Position numbers and translations under genes: made by a program
Shown here: positions 16,905 to 25,838 of the stretch, one piece after another
Layout of the letters: each line of letters starts with the position of its first letter
Position numbering within the stretch: the first letter of the stretch is position 1
Notes under the pieces: model-generated
What the model was told of the DNA's origin: nothing
Database searches by the model: none
Seen by the model: only the letters and a program-made list of their open reading frames with translations
From: Azonexaceae bacterium
GTDB taxonomy: Bacteria; Pseudomonadota; Gammaproteobacteria; Burkholderiales; Rhodocyclaceae
Direction: 5' to 3'
Assembly: GCA_009469675.1 (NCBI GenBank)
Contig: SSSZ01000030.1
Coordinates: 124,001 to 188,000, forward strand
DNA: 64,000 nucleotides

Positions 16905-19900
16905 ATGGCCGACATCCTTTGCCTCAAGGGCGATTCCGCCTTTTCCGCCTTTCGCCTGCAACGTCTCCAAGCCCGCCTGACGGCGGCGGTTTCGGACATC
17001 GAATCGGTGGCGGCCGATTTCTGGCACGTCGTCGCGCTCAGGCGGGCCTTGTCCGCCGACGAACGGACGAAGCTCTCGGCGCTGCTGGAAGAACGGCCGG
17101 CCGGGACGGCGGGGGGCGAGCTGTTTCTGGTGACGCCGCGCCTGGGAACCATCTCGCCGTGGTCGTCGAAGGCCACCGACATCGCTTGGAACTGCGACCT
17201 CGAGGCCATCGAGCGTATCGAGCGGGTGGTCGCCTTCCAGGTCGTGGCGCGGGGCGGCCGGGCCTTGACGGCGGAGGAGCACAAGACGGTGGCCGGCTTG
17301 CTCCACGACCGCATGACCGAATCGGTGCTGGCCGGCTTTGAGGCCACCAGCGAACTGTTCCGCCATTTCGAACCCAAACCGCTCGCCACCGTGGACGTTC
17401 TGGGCGGCGGCAAGCCGGCCCTGGTGGCGGCCAACGCCAGCCTGGGCCTGGCACTGTCCGACGACGAGGTCGATTATCTGGTCGATATCTTCACGACCGC
17501 CGGCCGCAACCCAACCGACGTCGAACTGATGATGTTCGCCCAGGCCAATTCCGAGCACTGCCGCCACAAGATTTTCAACGCCTCCTGGGTGGTAGACGGC
17601 GAGGCGAAGGACAAGACCCTCTTCGGCATGATCCGCGAGACCCACCAGGCCCACCCCCAGGGCACGGTGATGGCCTACGCCGACAACGCCTCGATCATCG
17701 AGGGCGCCGAGATCGCCCGCTTCTACCCGGAACCCGACGGTACCTACGGCTACAAGCCCGAACTCACCCACATCCTGACCAAGGTCGAGACTCATAACCA
17801 CCCCACCGCCATTTCGCCTTTCCCCGGCGCATCCACCGGCTCGGGCGGCGAAATCCGCGATGAGGGCGCCACCGGCAAGGGGTCCAAGCCCAAGGCCGGC
17901 CTCTGCGGCTTCTCGGTCTCCAACCTCAACCTTCCGGACGCTCCCCAGCCTTGGGAAAAGGCCTACGGCCGGCCGGCGCGCATCGCTTCCGCCCTCGACA
18001 TCATGCTCGAGGGGCCGATCGGCGCCGCGGCCTTCAACAACGAATTCGGCCGCCCCAACCTGACCGGCTATTTCCGCACCTACGAGCAGGACGTGGCCGT
18101 CAATGGTGAAAAATTCGTGCGCGGCTACCACAAGCCCATCATGATCGCCGGCGGCCTGGGCAACATCCAGGCCGGGCAGTCCTTCAAGGCGCCGACCTTC
18201 CCGGTGGGCACCCTGTTCGTTCAGCTGGGCGGCCCCGGCATGCTCATTGGCCTGGGCGGCGGCGCCGCTTCCTCGATGACCGCCGGCGTCAATGCCGAAG
18301 ACCTCGATTTCGCCTCGGTCCAGCGCGGCAATCCGGAAATCCAGCGGCGCGCCCAGGAGGTCATCGACCGCTGCTGGCAACTGGGAAGCCCCAAGGGCGA
18401 CGGGCAGACGGCGGGCGACGGCAACCCCATCCTGTCGATCCACGACGTCGGCGCCGGCGGCGTTTCCAACGCCCTGCCCGAACTGGCCCATTCCGGCGGC
18501 GTCGGCGCCAAGTTCGACCTGCGCCAGGTGCCCATCGAGGAGCCGGGCATGTCGCCGGCCGAAATCTGGTCCAACGAATCCCAGGAGCGCTACGTCCTGG
18601 CCATTCCGCCCAGCCGCCTTGACGAGTTCCGCATCCTTTGCGAGCGTGAGCGCTGCCCCTTCGCCGTCGTCGGCGAGGCCACCGGCGACGGCCACCTGAC
18701 CGTCACCGACGCCCATTTCGGCATCAATCCGGTCGATATGGAAATGGAGGCCCTGCTCGGCAAGCCGCCGCGCATGACCCGCGATGTGACCAGCCTGCCA
18801 CCCGCCTATGTCGGGTTCGACGCCACGGCGCTGGAACTGAAGGAAGCCGCCTACCGCATCCTGCGGCTGCCCACCGTGGCCGACAAGACCTTCCTCATTT
18901 CCATCGGCGACCGCTCGGTGGGCGGCCTTACGGCCCGCGACCAGATGGTCGGTCCCTGGCAGGTGCCGGTGGCCGACGTGGCGGTGACCGCCATGACTTA
19001 CCAGGGTTACCTCGGCGAGGCCTTCGCCATGGGCGAGCGCACCCCGCTCGCCGTCCTCGACGCCCCGGCTTCGGGCCGCATGGCCATCGGCGAAGCAATC
19101 ACCAACCTGGCCGCCGCCGACGTCGGGAACCTGAGCAAGGTCAAGCTCTCGGCCAACTGGATGGCCCCCTGCGGCGTCCCCGGCGAGGACGCCCGCCTGT
19201 TCGCCACCGTCGCCGCCGTTTCGGATCTCTGCAAGGCCCTCGGCGTTTCGATTCCCGTCGGCAAGGATTCGCTCTCCATGCGCACCGCCTGGGAGCACCA
19301 GGGCGAGAAGAAGCAGGTGGTGTCGCCCCTGTCGCTGATCGTCACGGCCTTTGCCCCCGTCGACGACGTGCGCCGGACCCTCACCCCGCAGTTGCAGACC
19401 GACCAGGGCGAAACCGAACTCATCCTCCTCGACCTCGGCAAGAACCGCCTCGGCGGCTCGGCCCTGTCCCAGGTTTTTAACGCCACCGGCAGCGACGCTC
19501 CCGACCTCGACGACCCGGCCAAGCTCAAGGGCCTTTTCGAGGCCATCCAGCGCCTCAACCGCGACGGCCTCCTGCTTGCCTACCACGACCGTTCCGACGG
19601 CGGCCTTTTTGCCGCCGCCTGCGAAATGGCCTTTGCCGGCCGCTGCGGCGTCACCCTCGACCTCGACGGCCTGTGCTACGACCCGCTGCTGCACGACGTG
19701 GACGGCAACGAAAAGAAACCCGACCTCCTCGGCGGGCGCTCCTTCGAACTCCTGGTCCGCGCCCTCTTCAACGAGGAGCTCGGCGCCCTCATCCAGACCC
19801 GCCGGGCCGACCGCGAAAAGGTCACGCCGGTGCTGCGCGCCCTCGGCGTCCCCTACCATTTCGTCGGCTACCCCAACATGAGCGACGAAATCCGCGTCGT

Positions 19901-20876
19901 CCGCAACGCCCGCAAGGTGCTGCGGGAAACCCGCATCGACCTGCAGCGGGCCTGGTCCGAAACCAGCTATCAGATGCAGACCCTGCGCGACAATCCGAGC
20001 TGCGCCCGCCAAGAATACGACCGCATCCTCGACGGCAAAGACCCGGGCCTTTCACCCCGGCTGAGTTTCGACCCCCAGGACGACATCGCCGCCGCCTACA
20101 TCGCCATCGGTCACCGGCCCCCCGTCGCCATCCTTCGCGAGCAGGGGGTCAACAGCCATTACGAGATGGCCGCCGCCTTCGACAGGGCCGGGTTCAAGGC
20201 CGTCGACGTCCACATGAGCGACATCCTGGCGGGCCGGGTCCGCCTCGGCGATTTCAAGGGCTTGGCCGCCTGCGGCGGCTTTTCCTACGGCGACGTGCTG
20301 GGCGCCGGCCAGGGCTGGGCCAAGACCATCCTCATGCACGCCGGCTGCCGCGACGAATTCGCCGCCTTCTTCGACCGTAAGGACAGCTTCGCCCTGGGCG
20401 TCTGCAACGGCTGCCAGATGATGAGCGCCCTCAAATCCCTGGTGCCCGGCGCCGAGCACTGGCCGGCCTTCCGCCGCAACACCGTGGAGCAGTTCGAGGC
20501 CCGCTTCGTGCTGGCCGAGGTGCTCGATTCGCCCTCGCTCTTCTTCGCCGGCATGGAAGGCTCGCGCCTGCCCGTCGTCGTCTCCCACGGCGAGGGGCGG
20601 GCCGTCTTCGACAACCCCGGCGACCAGGCCAAGGCGCTGGCGGCGCTCCGCTACATCGACAACAAGGGCGAGCCTACCGAGGTCTACCCCTACAACCCCA
20701 ACGGTTCGCCCGGGGGGCTGACCGCCGTCACCACCGCCGACGGCCGCTTCACCATCATGATGCCGCACCCCGAGCGGGTCTTCCGCACCGTGCAGATGTC
20801 CTGGCACCCCAAGGACTGGGGTGACGACAGCCCGTGGATGCGCCTTTTCCGCAATGCCCGGCGCTGGGTCGGGTAG
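16905..20876 (+). CDS. purL: Phosphoribosylformylglycinamidine synthase PurL (large form)
   Basis: A 1323-residue enzyme of purine synthesis that converts FGAR, glutamine and ATP to FGAM. The length is that of the single-chain proteobacterial form. '[15 protein letters not shown]' near residue 207 belongs to the AIR-synthase-like core; '[16 protein letters not shown]' and '[14 protein letters not shown]' mark the two ATP-binding halves. The C-terminal glutamine amidotransferase has 'GVCNGCQM' with the nucleophile Cys near residue 1167 and 'MPHPERVF' with His and Glu near 1286. The gene is preceded by its own TATAAT and followed at 18 bases by a deoxyribosyltransferase gene. Confidence 0.97.
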   Translation: MADILCLKGDSAFSAFRLQRLQARLTAAVSDIESVAADFWHVVALRRALSADERTKLSALLEERPAGTAGGELFLVTPRLGTISPWSSKATDIAWNCDLEAIERIERVVAFQVVARGGRALTAEEHKTVAGLLHDRMTESVLAGFEATSELFRHFEPKPLATVDVLGGGKPALVAANASLGLALSDDEVDYLVDIFTTAGRNPTDVELMMFAQANSEHCRHKIFNASWVVDGEAKDKTLFGMIRETHQAHPQGTVMAYADNASIIEGAEIARFYPEPDGTYGYKPELTHILTKVETHNHPTAISPFPGASTGSGGEIRDEGATGKGSKPKAGLCGFSVSNLNLPDAPQPWEKAYGRPARIASALDIMLEGPIGAAAFNNEFGRPNLTGYFRTYEQDVAVNGEKFVRGYHKPIMIAGGLGNIQAGQSFKAPTFPVGTLFVQLGGPGMLIGLGGGAASSMTAGVNAEDLDFASVQRGNPEIQRRAQEVIDRCWQLGSPKGDGQTAGDGNPILSIHDVGAGGVSNALPELAHSGGVGAKFDLRQVPIEEPGMSPAEIWSNESQERYVLAIPPSRLDEFRILCERERCPFAVVGEATGDGHLTVTDAHFGINPVDMEMEALLGKPPRMTRDVTSLPPAYVGFDATALELKEAAYRILRLPTVADKTFLISIGDRSVGGLTARDQMVGPWQVPVADVAVTAMTYQGYLGEAFAMGERTPLAVLDAPASGRMAIGEAITNLAAADVGNLSKVKLSANWMAPCGVPGEDARLFATVAAVSDLCKALGVSIPVGKDSLSMRTAWEHQGEKKQVVSPLSLIVTAFAPVDDVRRTLTPQLQTDQGETELILLDLGKNRLGGSALSQVFNATGSDAPDLDDPAKLKGLFEAIQRLNRDGLLLAYHDRSDGGLFAAACEMAFAGRCGVTLDLDGLCYDPLLHDVDGNEKKPDLLGGRSFELLVRALFNEELGALIQTRRADREKVTPVLRALGVPYHFVGYPNMSDEIRVVRNARKVLRETRIDLQRAWSETSYQMQTLRDNPSCARQEYDRILDGKDPGLSPRLSFDPQDDIAAAYIAIGHRPPVAILREQGVNSHYEMAAAFDRAGFKAVDVHMSDILAGRVRLGDFKGLAACGGFSYGDVLGAGQGWAKTILMHAGCRDEFAAFFDRKDSFALGVCNGCQMMSALKSLVPGAEHWPAFRRNTVEQFEARFVLAEVLDSPSLFFAGMEGSRLPVVVSHGEGRAVFDNPGDQAKALAALRYIDNKGEPTEVYPYNPNGSPGGLTAVTTADGRFTIMMPHPERVFRTVQMSWHPKDWGDDSPWMRLFRNARRWVG

Positions 20877-20894
20877 GGACGACCGGGCCGGGCC

Positions 20895-21389
20895 GTGGCA
20901 CTGCGGATCTACCTCGCCGGCCCCGACGTCTTCCGGCCGTCGATCGGCGAACTCGCCGCGGCGCAGCACCGGCTCTGCGCCGAACTCGGCGTGGTGGCCC
21001 TGCACCCGGCGGATCATCCGGGCCTTGACGCCGCCACCATCTACCGCAACAACATCGCCCTGTTGCGGCAGGCCGACGGCGTCGCCGCCAACCTCGACCC
21101 CTTTCGCGGCGCCGAAATCGACAGCGGCACCGCTTTCGAGGTCGGCTATGCCGTCGCCCTCGGCAAGCCGGTGGTCGGTTACGTTTCCCAACCCGGTGCC
21201 CTGGTCGACCGGGTGCGAGACCACTGGGGGCCGCTCGTCCGCGACGAGGCACGGCGGACCTGGCACGACCGGGACGGCGATCTGGTGGAAAACTTCGGCT
21301 ACCCGGTCAATCTGATGATTGGCGTCCCCTGCGCCGTGGTGACCGGCGGTCTGCGGCAGGCGATCGAAACCCTCAAGCGGGCTTTTTGA
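20895..21389 (+). CDS. Nucleoside 2-deoxyribosyltransferase family protein
   Basis: A 164-residue protein starting at GTG 20895. 'RIYLAGPDVFRPS' at the N-terminus and 'DSGTAFEVGYAVALGKPVVGY' (shown from the sequence in part, about residues 76-96) match the family, with the Glu of 'AFEVGYA' in the place of the catalytic nucleophile. Such enzymes exchange or remove bases of deoxynucleosides or deoxynucleotides and serve in salvage or pool cleaning. Position 18 bases after purL suggests cotranscription with purine synthesis. Its 3' end overlaps the convergent napH gene by 17 bases. Confidence 0.85.
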   Translation: MALRIYLAGPDVFRPSIGELAAAQHRLCAELGVVALHPADHPGLDAATIYRNNIALLRQADGVAANLDPFRGAEIDSGTAFEVGYAVALGKPVVGYVSQPGALVDRVRDHWGPLVRDEARRTWHDRDGDLVENFGYPVNLMIGVPCAVVTGGLRQAIETLKRAF

Positions 21390-22257
21390 ACGCGCCGGGG
21401 GCCGGCGGTGGGCCGTCGACCCGCCGGTCGAAGCGCAGCGCCACGGTAAACACCTTTTCCCCGCAGACGTCGATGCAGCGGCCGCAATTGGTGCAGTTGG
21501 GGCTGAGGATGACGGGGGTGCCCCGGCCCTTGAGCGCCGGTTTGATGACCTGGGGTTCGGGGCAGACCACGTAGCAGTCGGCGCAATCGGTACAGGCCGG
21601 GCGCTTCCGGGCGCTCACCCGGACCAGGGAGAACCGGCCGATCACGGAGTAGAACGCCCCCATCGGACAGAGGTGGCCGCACCAGCCGCGCTGGGCGACC
21701 AGCAGATCGTAGAAAAAAACGGCGGCGATGACGGCAAGGCCGCTGCCGCTGCCGAACAGCACCTCCCGCGGCAGCAGGGTGACCGGGTTGACGTTTTCCC
21801 AAAGCAGGGCGCCGCCGGCTGCCGCCCCGGCCAGCACCCCGGCCAGCACCCCGTAGCGGATGGAGCGCGGCGGGGTTCGCCCGGCGGGCAGGCCGAGCCG
21901 GCGGCGGAGCAGGGCGGCGGCGTCGGTGACCAGATTGACCGGGCATACCCAGGAGCAGAAAAGCCGGCCGCCGAAGACGGCGTAGAACCCCACCAGGATC
22001 AGGGCACCGCTGATTGCGGCCAGCGGCGGGTGGTAGCCGGCGGCGAGCTGCTGGGCGAGGACAAAGGGTTCGGCCAGGCTGATCCCGCCCAAAACGACGC
22101 TGGCGGCGAAATTGCCGTCGAGGAGCCAGAACCCGCCCAGGGGACCGGCCAGGAATCCGGCGAGAAGGCCCAACTGGCTGCTGCGGCGCAGGAGCAGCCA
22201 GCGATGGGCCGCCCACCAGCCCTTGGCGGTTATGGCCTGGTCTCCCGGGTGGCCCAC
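21373..22257 (-). CDS. napH: NapH-type quinol dehydrogenase membrane ferredoxin
   Basis: A 294-residue membrane protein with four or five helices and cytoplasmic iron-sulfur motifs. 'CSWVCPVN' and 'CGHLCPMG' are the typical NapH/MauN Cys pairs; the C-terminal part holds two 4Fe-4S sites, 'CTDCADCYVVCPE' and 'CTNCGRCIDVC'. NapH passes electrons from quinol to NapG and on to a periplasmic reductase. The start is GTG 22257, six bases after napG. No nitrate reductase napA, napB or napC is present nearby, so the electron acceptor is open. Confidence 0.87.
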   Translation of the reverse strand: MGHPGDQAITAKGWWAAHRWLLLRRSSQLGLLAGFLAGPLGGFWLLDGNFAASVVLGGISLAEPFVLAQQLAAGYHPPLAAISGALILVGFYAVFGGRLFCSWVCPVNLVTDAAALLRRRLGLPAGRTPPRSIRYGVLAGVLAGAAAGGALLWENVNPVTLLPREVLFGSGSGLAVIAAVFFYDLLVAQRGWCGHLCPMGAFYSVIGRFSLVRVSARKRPACTDCADCYVVCPEPQVIKPALKGRGTPVILSPNCTNCGRCIDVCGEKVFTVALRFDRRVDGPPPAPGAFKKPA

Positions 22258-22262
22258 GGCGA

Positions 22263-23006
22263 TTAGCTCCGGTCGGCGGGAATGCGCCGCCGGCGCACCG
22301 CTCTCGCCAGCCTCCCGGGCGGATCACCCGGGACTTCGCCGCGGCGCGGCCCGGCCTTGGCCTGGGCCAGCGGGACGACGCGAATGGCCGCCACGTCCGG
22401 CACGCAGGCGTATTCGCACTTGCCGCAGCCGGTACAGGCGACGCTATGGACGGTGGGCACGAAGACCCGGCGGCCGCGGTCATCCTTGCGGCTTTCCATG
22501 GTGATCGCCCGGTCCCTCAAGGGGCAGGCGCGGTAGCAGGCGTCGCAGCGCATCCCCTGCAGGCTGAGGCAGTTTTCCCGGTTGACCACCTCGGCGATGC
22601 CCATGCGGGCGTCTTCGATGACGGTCAGGCCGGGGTCCAGGGCGCCGGTGGGGCAGGCCGCCAGGCAGGGAATGTCGTTACACATTTCGCAGGGTACCGT
22701 GCGGGCGTCGAAGTGCGGGGTGCCGGCGGCCGAACTGCCGGTGGGCAGCAGTTTCAAGGTGCCGTAGGGACAGCTCCGGACGCACAGGCCGCAACGGATG
22801 CAGGCGGCGGCGAAGGCCGTTTCCGGCCGGGCGCCGGGCGGCCGCAGCAGAACTCCGGACGCGGCCCCGGCCGGGGCGAAGCCGGCCAGCAGGAGAAGGG
22901 GAACCAGGCCGGCGGTGCCCGCCGCCGCCACGGCCTGCCCGAGAAATTGGCGTCGCGCCGGTTGGTCTGGCCGGTTGCCGGCTGGCGCAGAGTGGGGTTC
23001 AGCCAT
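22263..23006 (-). CDS. napG: NapG/MauM-type periplasmic ferredoxin
   Basis: About 247 residues from ATG 23006, with a twin-arginine signal ('ARRQFLGQ' followed by a hydrophobic stretch to about residue 50). Four 4Fe-4S motifs follow: 'CIRCGLCVRSCP', 'CEMCNDIPCLAACP', a third spread over 'CLSLQGMRCDACYRACP', and 'CTGCGKCEYAC'. It forms an electron-transfer pair with NapH. The frame is open to 23096, but the first 30 residues there are not family-like and ATG 23006 directly precedes the Tat signal. It is the last but one gene of a minus-strand cluster that begins near 24001. Confidence 0.87.
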   Translation of the reverse strand: MAEPHSAPAGNRPDQPARRQFLGQAVAAAGTAGLVPLLLLAGFAPAGAASGVLLRPPGARPETAFAAACIRCGLCVRSCPYGTLKLLPTGSSAAGTPHFDARTVPCEMCNDIPCLAACPTGALDPGLTVIEDARMGIAEVVNRENCLSLQGMRCDACYRACPLRDRAITMESRKDDRGRRVFVPTVHSVACTGCGKCEYACVPDVAAIRVVPLAQAKAGPRRGEVPGDPPGRLARAVRRRRIPADRS

Positions 23007-23197
23007 GGCGATAAAACCTCGGCAGGGTGACGGATTCGGTGCCTTGCCCGCGGGGTTTGTCTTGGCGCTGCCCGAATCTCGGCTTTCTTTCCCCATTTTA
23101 GGCGGCGGGACACCGGCCGGTTAGCCGATATCGGAAAGAATTGCGGCCGGGCTTTGCCGCGGCCTTTCGGTTTGGCGGCCCGGCGTCGGCGCCTGGC

Positions 23198-23476
23198 CTA
23201 CTGCCGACTGTCTTCGTAGGCCGACAGGGTCACCCCGGCCCGGGCCAGGCATTCCCGCAGGTGTTTGATGTCCTGCTTGGCGCAGGTGGTGCTGTTGTGG
23301 GGGTGGTGCAGGAAGAATTCCTGGCGGTTGAGGACGATGCGGAAGCGGGCGCCGTGGCTCGCCTCGACGGTGGCCCCGAGGTGGTTGAGGAGGGATTCGA
23401 CTTCCCGCCAATGGATGTTGGCGCTGATGGGGTCGTGAAAAATTGTCTGCAAGAGGTGAAGGTGCTTGTGGCTCAT
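23198..23476 (-). CDS. HicA-like small protein (no HicB partner seen)
   Basis: A 92-residue protein. 'EVESLLNHLGATVEASHGARFRIVL' (shown in part) and 'DIKHLRECLARAGV' resemble the double-stranded-RNA-binding-like fold of HicA toxins, including a His in the SHG position. No HicB antitoxin gene lies on either side, and HicA-like proteins without partner are known in chromosomes, so toxin activity should not be assumed. Its ATG overlaps the TGA of the cytochrome gene, meaning the two are translated together, which is unusual for a toxin gene. Confidence 0.6.
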   Translation of the reverse strand: MSHKHLHLLQTIFHDPISANIHWREVESLLNHLGATVEASHGARFRIVLNRQEFFLHHPHNSTTCAKQDIKHLRECLARAGVTLSAYEDSRQ

Positions 23477-23775
23477 GGATTTTCCGGGACGGGGTAGCGG
23501 TAGTGGAGGGTATTGAGGTAGCGGGCGGTTTCGATGACGTCGGCGCGCTCCCAGCCCAGCTTTCCGGCTTGTTGCCAACGCTCGACTTCGGCCACCAGGC
23601 GCGACCAATCGCCGGCGACACGGCGGTCGCGCCAGTGGAGCTGGCTGCTGTGACAGGCGATGCAGTGCAGGGCGTAGAGCAATTCGCCCCGCGACGCTTC
23701 CGGTACGGCCGGCACCTGGGCCTGGGCGGCGGTGCCGGCGGCAAACGCCAGGGCGGCGACAAGGGATCGCGACAT
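23473..23775 (-). CDS. Small periplasmic cytochrome c (one haem)
   Basis: A 100-residue precursor with a signal peptide (residues 1 to about 21, ending 'TAAQAQ') and a single haem-binding motif 'CIACH'. Beyond the haem site, 'RDRRVAGDWSRLVAEVERW' and 'YLNTLHYRYP' give a short helical protein; a clear distal Met ligand is not evident. The start ATG 23775 is chosen because it directly precedes the signal peptide. It shares a four-base overlap with the HicA-like gene and lies upstream of napGH, so it may accept electrons from that pair. Confidence 0.78.
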   Translation of the reverse strand: MSRSLVAALAFAAGTAAQAQVPAVPEASRGELLYALHCIACHSSQLHWRDRRVAGDWSRLVAEVERWQQAGKLGWERADVIETARYLNTLHYRYPVPENP

Positions 23776-23797
23776 GGCAAAGGCCTCGGCGGAAATC

Positions 23798-24001
23798 CTA
23801 GCGGGGCGTCGGCCGGAGCTTCGGCAGGGCGTCCAGGCCGGGTTCGTCGCTGCCGGAAACGGCGTGGAAGCAGCCGGCCAGGGGGCAGACGCGGCCGGGC
23901 GGGCAGTTGTGCTCGCGGGCGCATTCGGCCTGGGTTTCATCGGTGAGAACCAACTCGCGAACCGCCTCGCAGCGGGCGATGGGGGAATCGAAAAAGCTCA
24001 T
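23798..24001 (-). CDS. Conserved-looking small Cys-rich protein, function unknown
   Basis: A 67-residue protein beginning 'MSFFDSPIARCEAVREL'. It contains 'ECAREHNCPPGRVCPLAGCF', that is C-x5-C-x5-C-x4-C, a pattern that could hold a metal or an Fe-S cluster. GGGAGG precedes the ATG at normal distance, supporting translation. It is the first gene of the minus-strand cluster leading to cytochrome c, the HicA-like protein and napGH. I do not recognise a named family. Confidence 0.6.
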   Translation of the reverse strand: MSFFDSPIARCEAVRELVLTDETQAECAREHNCPPGRVCPLAGCFHAVSGSDEPGLDALPKLRPTPR

Positions 24002-24036
24002 GGTGCGTCCTCCCGTTCCTATTCTTCTGTAATTAA

Positions 24037-24042
24037 AGTATA
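24037..24042 (-). promoter_or_regulatory. -10 box TATACT for the Cys-rich/cytochrome/napGH cluster
   Basis: On the minus strand TATACT is followed by an A+T-rich stretch (TTAATTACAG) about 35 bases before the ATG at 24001, the only A+T-rich spot in the neighbourhood. The -35 position holds only a weak TGGCAA. No FNR palindrome is visible. Confidence 0.4.
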
Positions 24043-24125
24043 GGCCCGCCGGCAGCGGTTTGCCACGCCTAATGACGGCATCCGGCAGGCCCCGGGGGAG
24101 TTGTTGCGTGGCAGGCGGTGGCTCC

Positions 24126-24227
24126 TACCCATTCGCTTTCAAACCGATACATTGTCGACTTCGCCTTGCCGTGCTACAGCACTGTCTTCGACTCGTCTTC
24201 GCGTCTCGATTTGAAAGCGAATTGGTA
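24126..24227 (+). repeat. MITE-like element, copy 1 (tandem with copy 2)
   Basis: A 102-bp element with 18-bp terminal inverted repeats: left TACCCATTCGCTTTCAAA (24126-24143), right TTTGAAAGCGAATTGGTA (24210-24227), one mismatch. The centre has the small palindrome GTGCTACAGCAC (24171-24182). There is no open reading frame of note. Further copies lie at 24231-24332, 27258-27359 and, in the other orientation, 44576-44675. Confidence 0.8.
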
Positions 24228-24230
24228 TCA

Positions 24231-24332
24231 TACCCAGTCGCCTGCAAACCGATCCTTTGTTGACTTCGCCTTGCCGTGCTACAGCACTGTCTTCGGGTCG
24301 TCTTGGCGTCTCAATGTGAACGCGACCGGGTA
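24231..24332 (+). repeat. MITE-like element, copy 2 (diverged arms)
   Basis: It starts three bases after copy 1 and has the same length and the same central palindrome GTGCTACAGCAC. The arms differ from the other copies: left TACCCAGTCGCCTGCAAA, right TGTGAACGCGACCGGGTA. Arm positions 5 and 7 have changed on both sides so that base pairing is kept. The right end abuts the TGA stop of the minus-strand panE gene (24333-24335). Confidence 0.78.
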
Positions 24333-25322
24333 TCAGAAATGGGGTTTAGGCTGCCGCGTGTGCTCGTAGGCCTGCAGGTGGGCGTAGGCGACGTGCAGGC
24401 GCGGCGTGGCGATGCCGTAGCTTTCCGCCAGGCGCACCAGATGGCCGAGAATATGGTCGGCCTCGGTGGGGGCGCCCCGTTCCATGTCGCGCAACATCGA
24501 GGCGGTGAGCGGTGATCCGGCCTCGCCGAGTTGCCGGCGGTAGGGGGCGAAGCCGGCGGGATGCGGCGGGTGGCCGGCCGCCGCGGCGATGGCGCTGCAT
24601 TCGGCGAGCAGGTCGTCGAGGAAGGCGGCGCCTTCCGGGTTGGCCAGGATGGCCCCGAGGCTGGCACGGCGGGTGCAGGTGGCGCCGGCCAGGGTGGCGA
24701 GGAAGACGTATTTTTCCCAGAGGGCCTGCTCGATGTCGTCGGCGACGACGAAGTCGACCCCCGCCGCCCCCATGGCCCCGGCCAGTTTGGCCAGCACCGG
24801 CGTCTGGCCGGGGGCGCGGGGGCCGGCGATCATGCGCTGCAGGGTGTTGAGGTGGCGGATGGCGCCGCTCGGCGTCAGGGTGGCGGCGAGATGGGCAATA
24901 CCCCCCAGCACCCGGACGCGGCCGAAGGCGGCGTCAAGCCGCTCGAGATGGGCGATGCCGTTGAGCAGCGGCAGGACCAGGGTGGCCGGGCCGACCGCCG
25001 GCCTTACCGCGGCCAGGGCGGTTTCCAGGTCGTAGGCCTTGCAGGCCAGCAGCACGAGGTCGACGGCGCCGGCGGCTTCGCCGCTCGCCACCAGTTGCGG
25101 TGCAATGCGGCAGTCGCCCAGGGGGCTTTCGACCACCAGGCCCTGGCGCTCTAAACTGGCGGCCCGGGGCGGGCGGATGAGAAAAACCACGTCGGCGCCG
25201 GCGGCGGCGAGGCGGCCGCCGAAATAACCGCCCACCGCCCCTGCGCCCAAGACGAGGAGGCGCCAGGCCTTCCCGGCCGGCCGGGAAGGCGGAGCGGAGG
25301 CGGCAGCAGGCGTCGGGGTCAT
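24333..25322 (-). CDS. panE: 2-dehydropantoate 2-reductase family protein (PanE/ApbA)
   Basis: A 329-residue NAD(P)H-dependent reductase. After a short low-complexity start, 'LLVLGAGAVGGYFGGRLAAAGADV' (cited in part; GAGAVGGYFG) is the nucleotide-binding motif. 'LLACKAYDLETAL' contains the catalytic Lys, and 'LWEKYVFLATLAGATC' is the usual C-terminal motif. It reduces ketopantoate to pantoate for coenzyme A, though many bacteria hold several paralogues with other 2-oxoacid substrates. ATG 25322 has AGGGAG upstream. The stop codon is contributed by the end of repeat copy 2. It follows the DUF2917 gene at 37 bases. Confidence 0.85.
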   Translation of the reverse strand: MTPTPAAASAPPSRPAGKAWRLLVLGAGAVGGYFGGRLAAAGADVVFLIRPPRAASLERQGLVVESPLGDCRIAPQLVASGEAAGAVDLVLLACKAYDLETALAAVRPAVGPATLVLPLLNGIAHLERLDAAFGRVRVLGGIAHLAATLTPSGAIRHLNTLQRMIAGPRAPGQTPVLAKLAGAMGAAGVDFVVADDIEQALWEKYVFLATLAGATCTRRASLGAILANPEGAAFLDDLLAECSAIAAAAGHPPHPAGFAPYRRQLGEAGSPLTASMLRDMERGAPTEADHILGHLVRLAESYGIATPRLHVAYAHLQAYEHTRQPKPHF

Positions 25323-25359
25323 GGGCACTCCCTTACCGGATCGATGCCGGGGCCGGCCT

Positions 25360-25689
25360 TCAGGCCGCCGGCATGGTGGCGGAACACCCCTTTGACCGGA
25401 AAAATGCCAAAACGATCCCGCACCCGGCCGCCGCCCGCCCCGCCGGCCCGTCCGCCTGGCGCTGCAGGCGGACGCGGCCGCTGCCCCGGGCGGCTTCAAC
25501 GAGGGCGAGGCCATCGGCGGCGATGAGGTGGCTTTCGCCTGGGCTGAGGAAAATATCGCCGCGTTCACCCTCGATGGTGAGCCACACCGTGCCCGCCGTG
25601 CAGGCGACCCGGATGCCGCGGGCGCCGGAGAGGGCTACGGGGGCGTCGGCGGCGAGGAGCAGTTCGCCGTTCTGCAGGTCGAGGTGCAT
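25360..25689 (-). CDS. DUF2917 family protein
   Basis: A 109-residue protein. Its first 75 residues ('GIRVACTAGTVWLTIEGERGDIFLSPGESH' in part: TVWLTIEGE, DIFLSPGES) match the DUF2917 cupin-like pattern; the C-terminal 30 residues are a less conserved tail. The molecular role is unknown. It is transcribed away from a MocR-type regulator at 25839, an arrangement that often marks a regulator and its target. panE follows downstream on the same strand and may share the transcript. Confidence 0.75.
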   Translation of the reverse strand: MHLDLQNGELLLAADAPVALSGARGIRVACTAGTVWLTIEGERGDIFLSPGESHLIAADGLALVEAARGSGRVRLQRQADGPAGRAAAGCGIVLAFFRSKGCSATMPAA

Positions 25690-25740
25690 GGTTTTCTCCG
25701 GTGGCGGGAACAGAGCCAGTTTAGGCCGGCGGGATTTGCT

Positions 25741-25800
25741 GATACAGTCTCAAATCAGTGAAATTGTCGTCGTCACAGTTGTGCTTGACTCAATCTGTGC
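25741..25800. promoter_or_regulatory. Divergent promoter/operator region between DUF2917 gene and mocR-type gene
   Basis: This short A+T-richer stretch holds CACAG (25774-25778) and CTGTG (25795-25799), an inverted repeat spaced by 16 bases, with TTGACT (25785-25790) between the arms as a possible -35 box for the plus strand. MocR proteins commonly bind repeats in such divergent gaps. The assignment is by position and symmetry only. Confidence 0.4.
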
Positions 25801-25838
25801 TGGTCGGCGTGACCCCGAACTGTGCTGCCGGAGTGCCC

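Noticed and set aside
16896-20012. A 1038-codon minus-strand open frame opposite purL
   Set aside because: Mirror frame of purL with no recognisable domain; the plus-strand protein matches PurL over its full length.
23198-23476. HicA-HicB toxin-antitoxin system
   Set aside because: No HicB-like gene on either side, and the gene is translationally coupled to a cytochrome gene.
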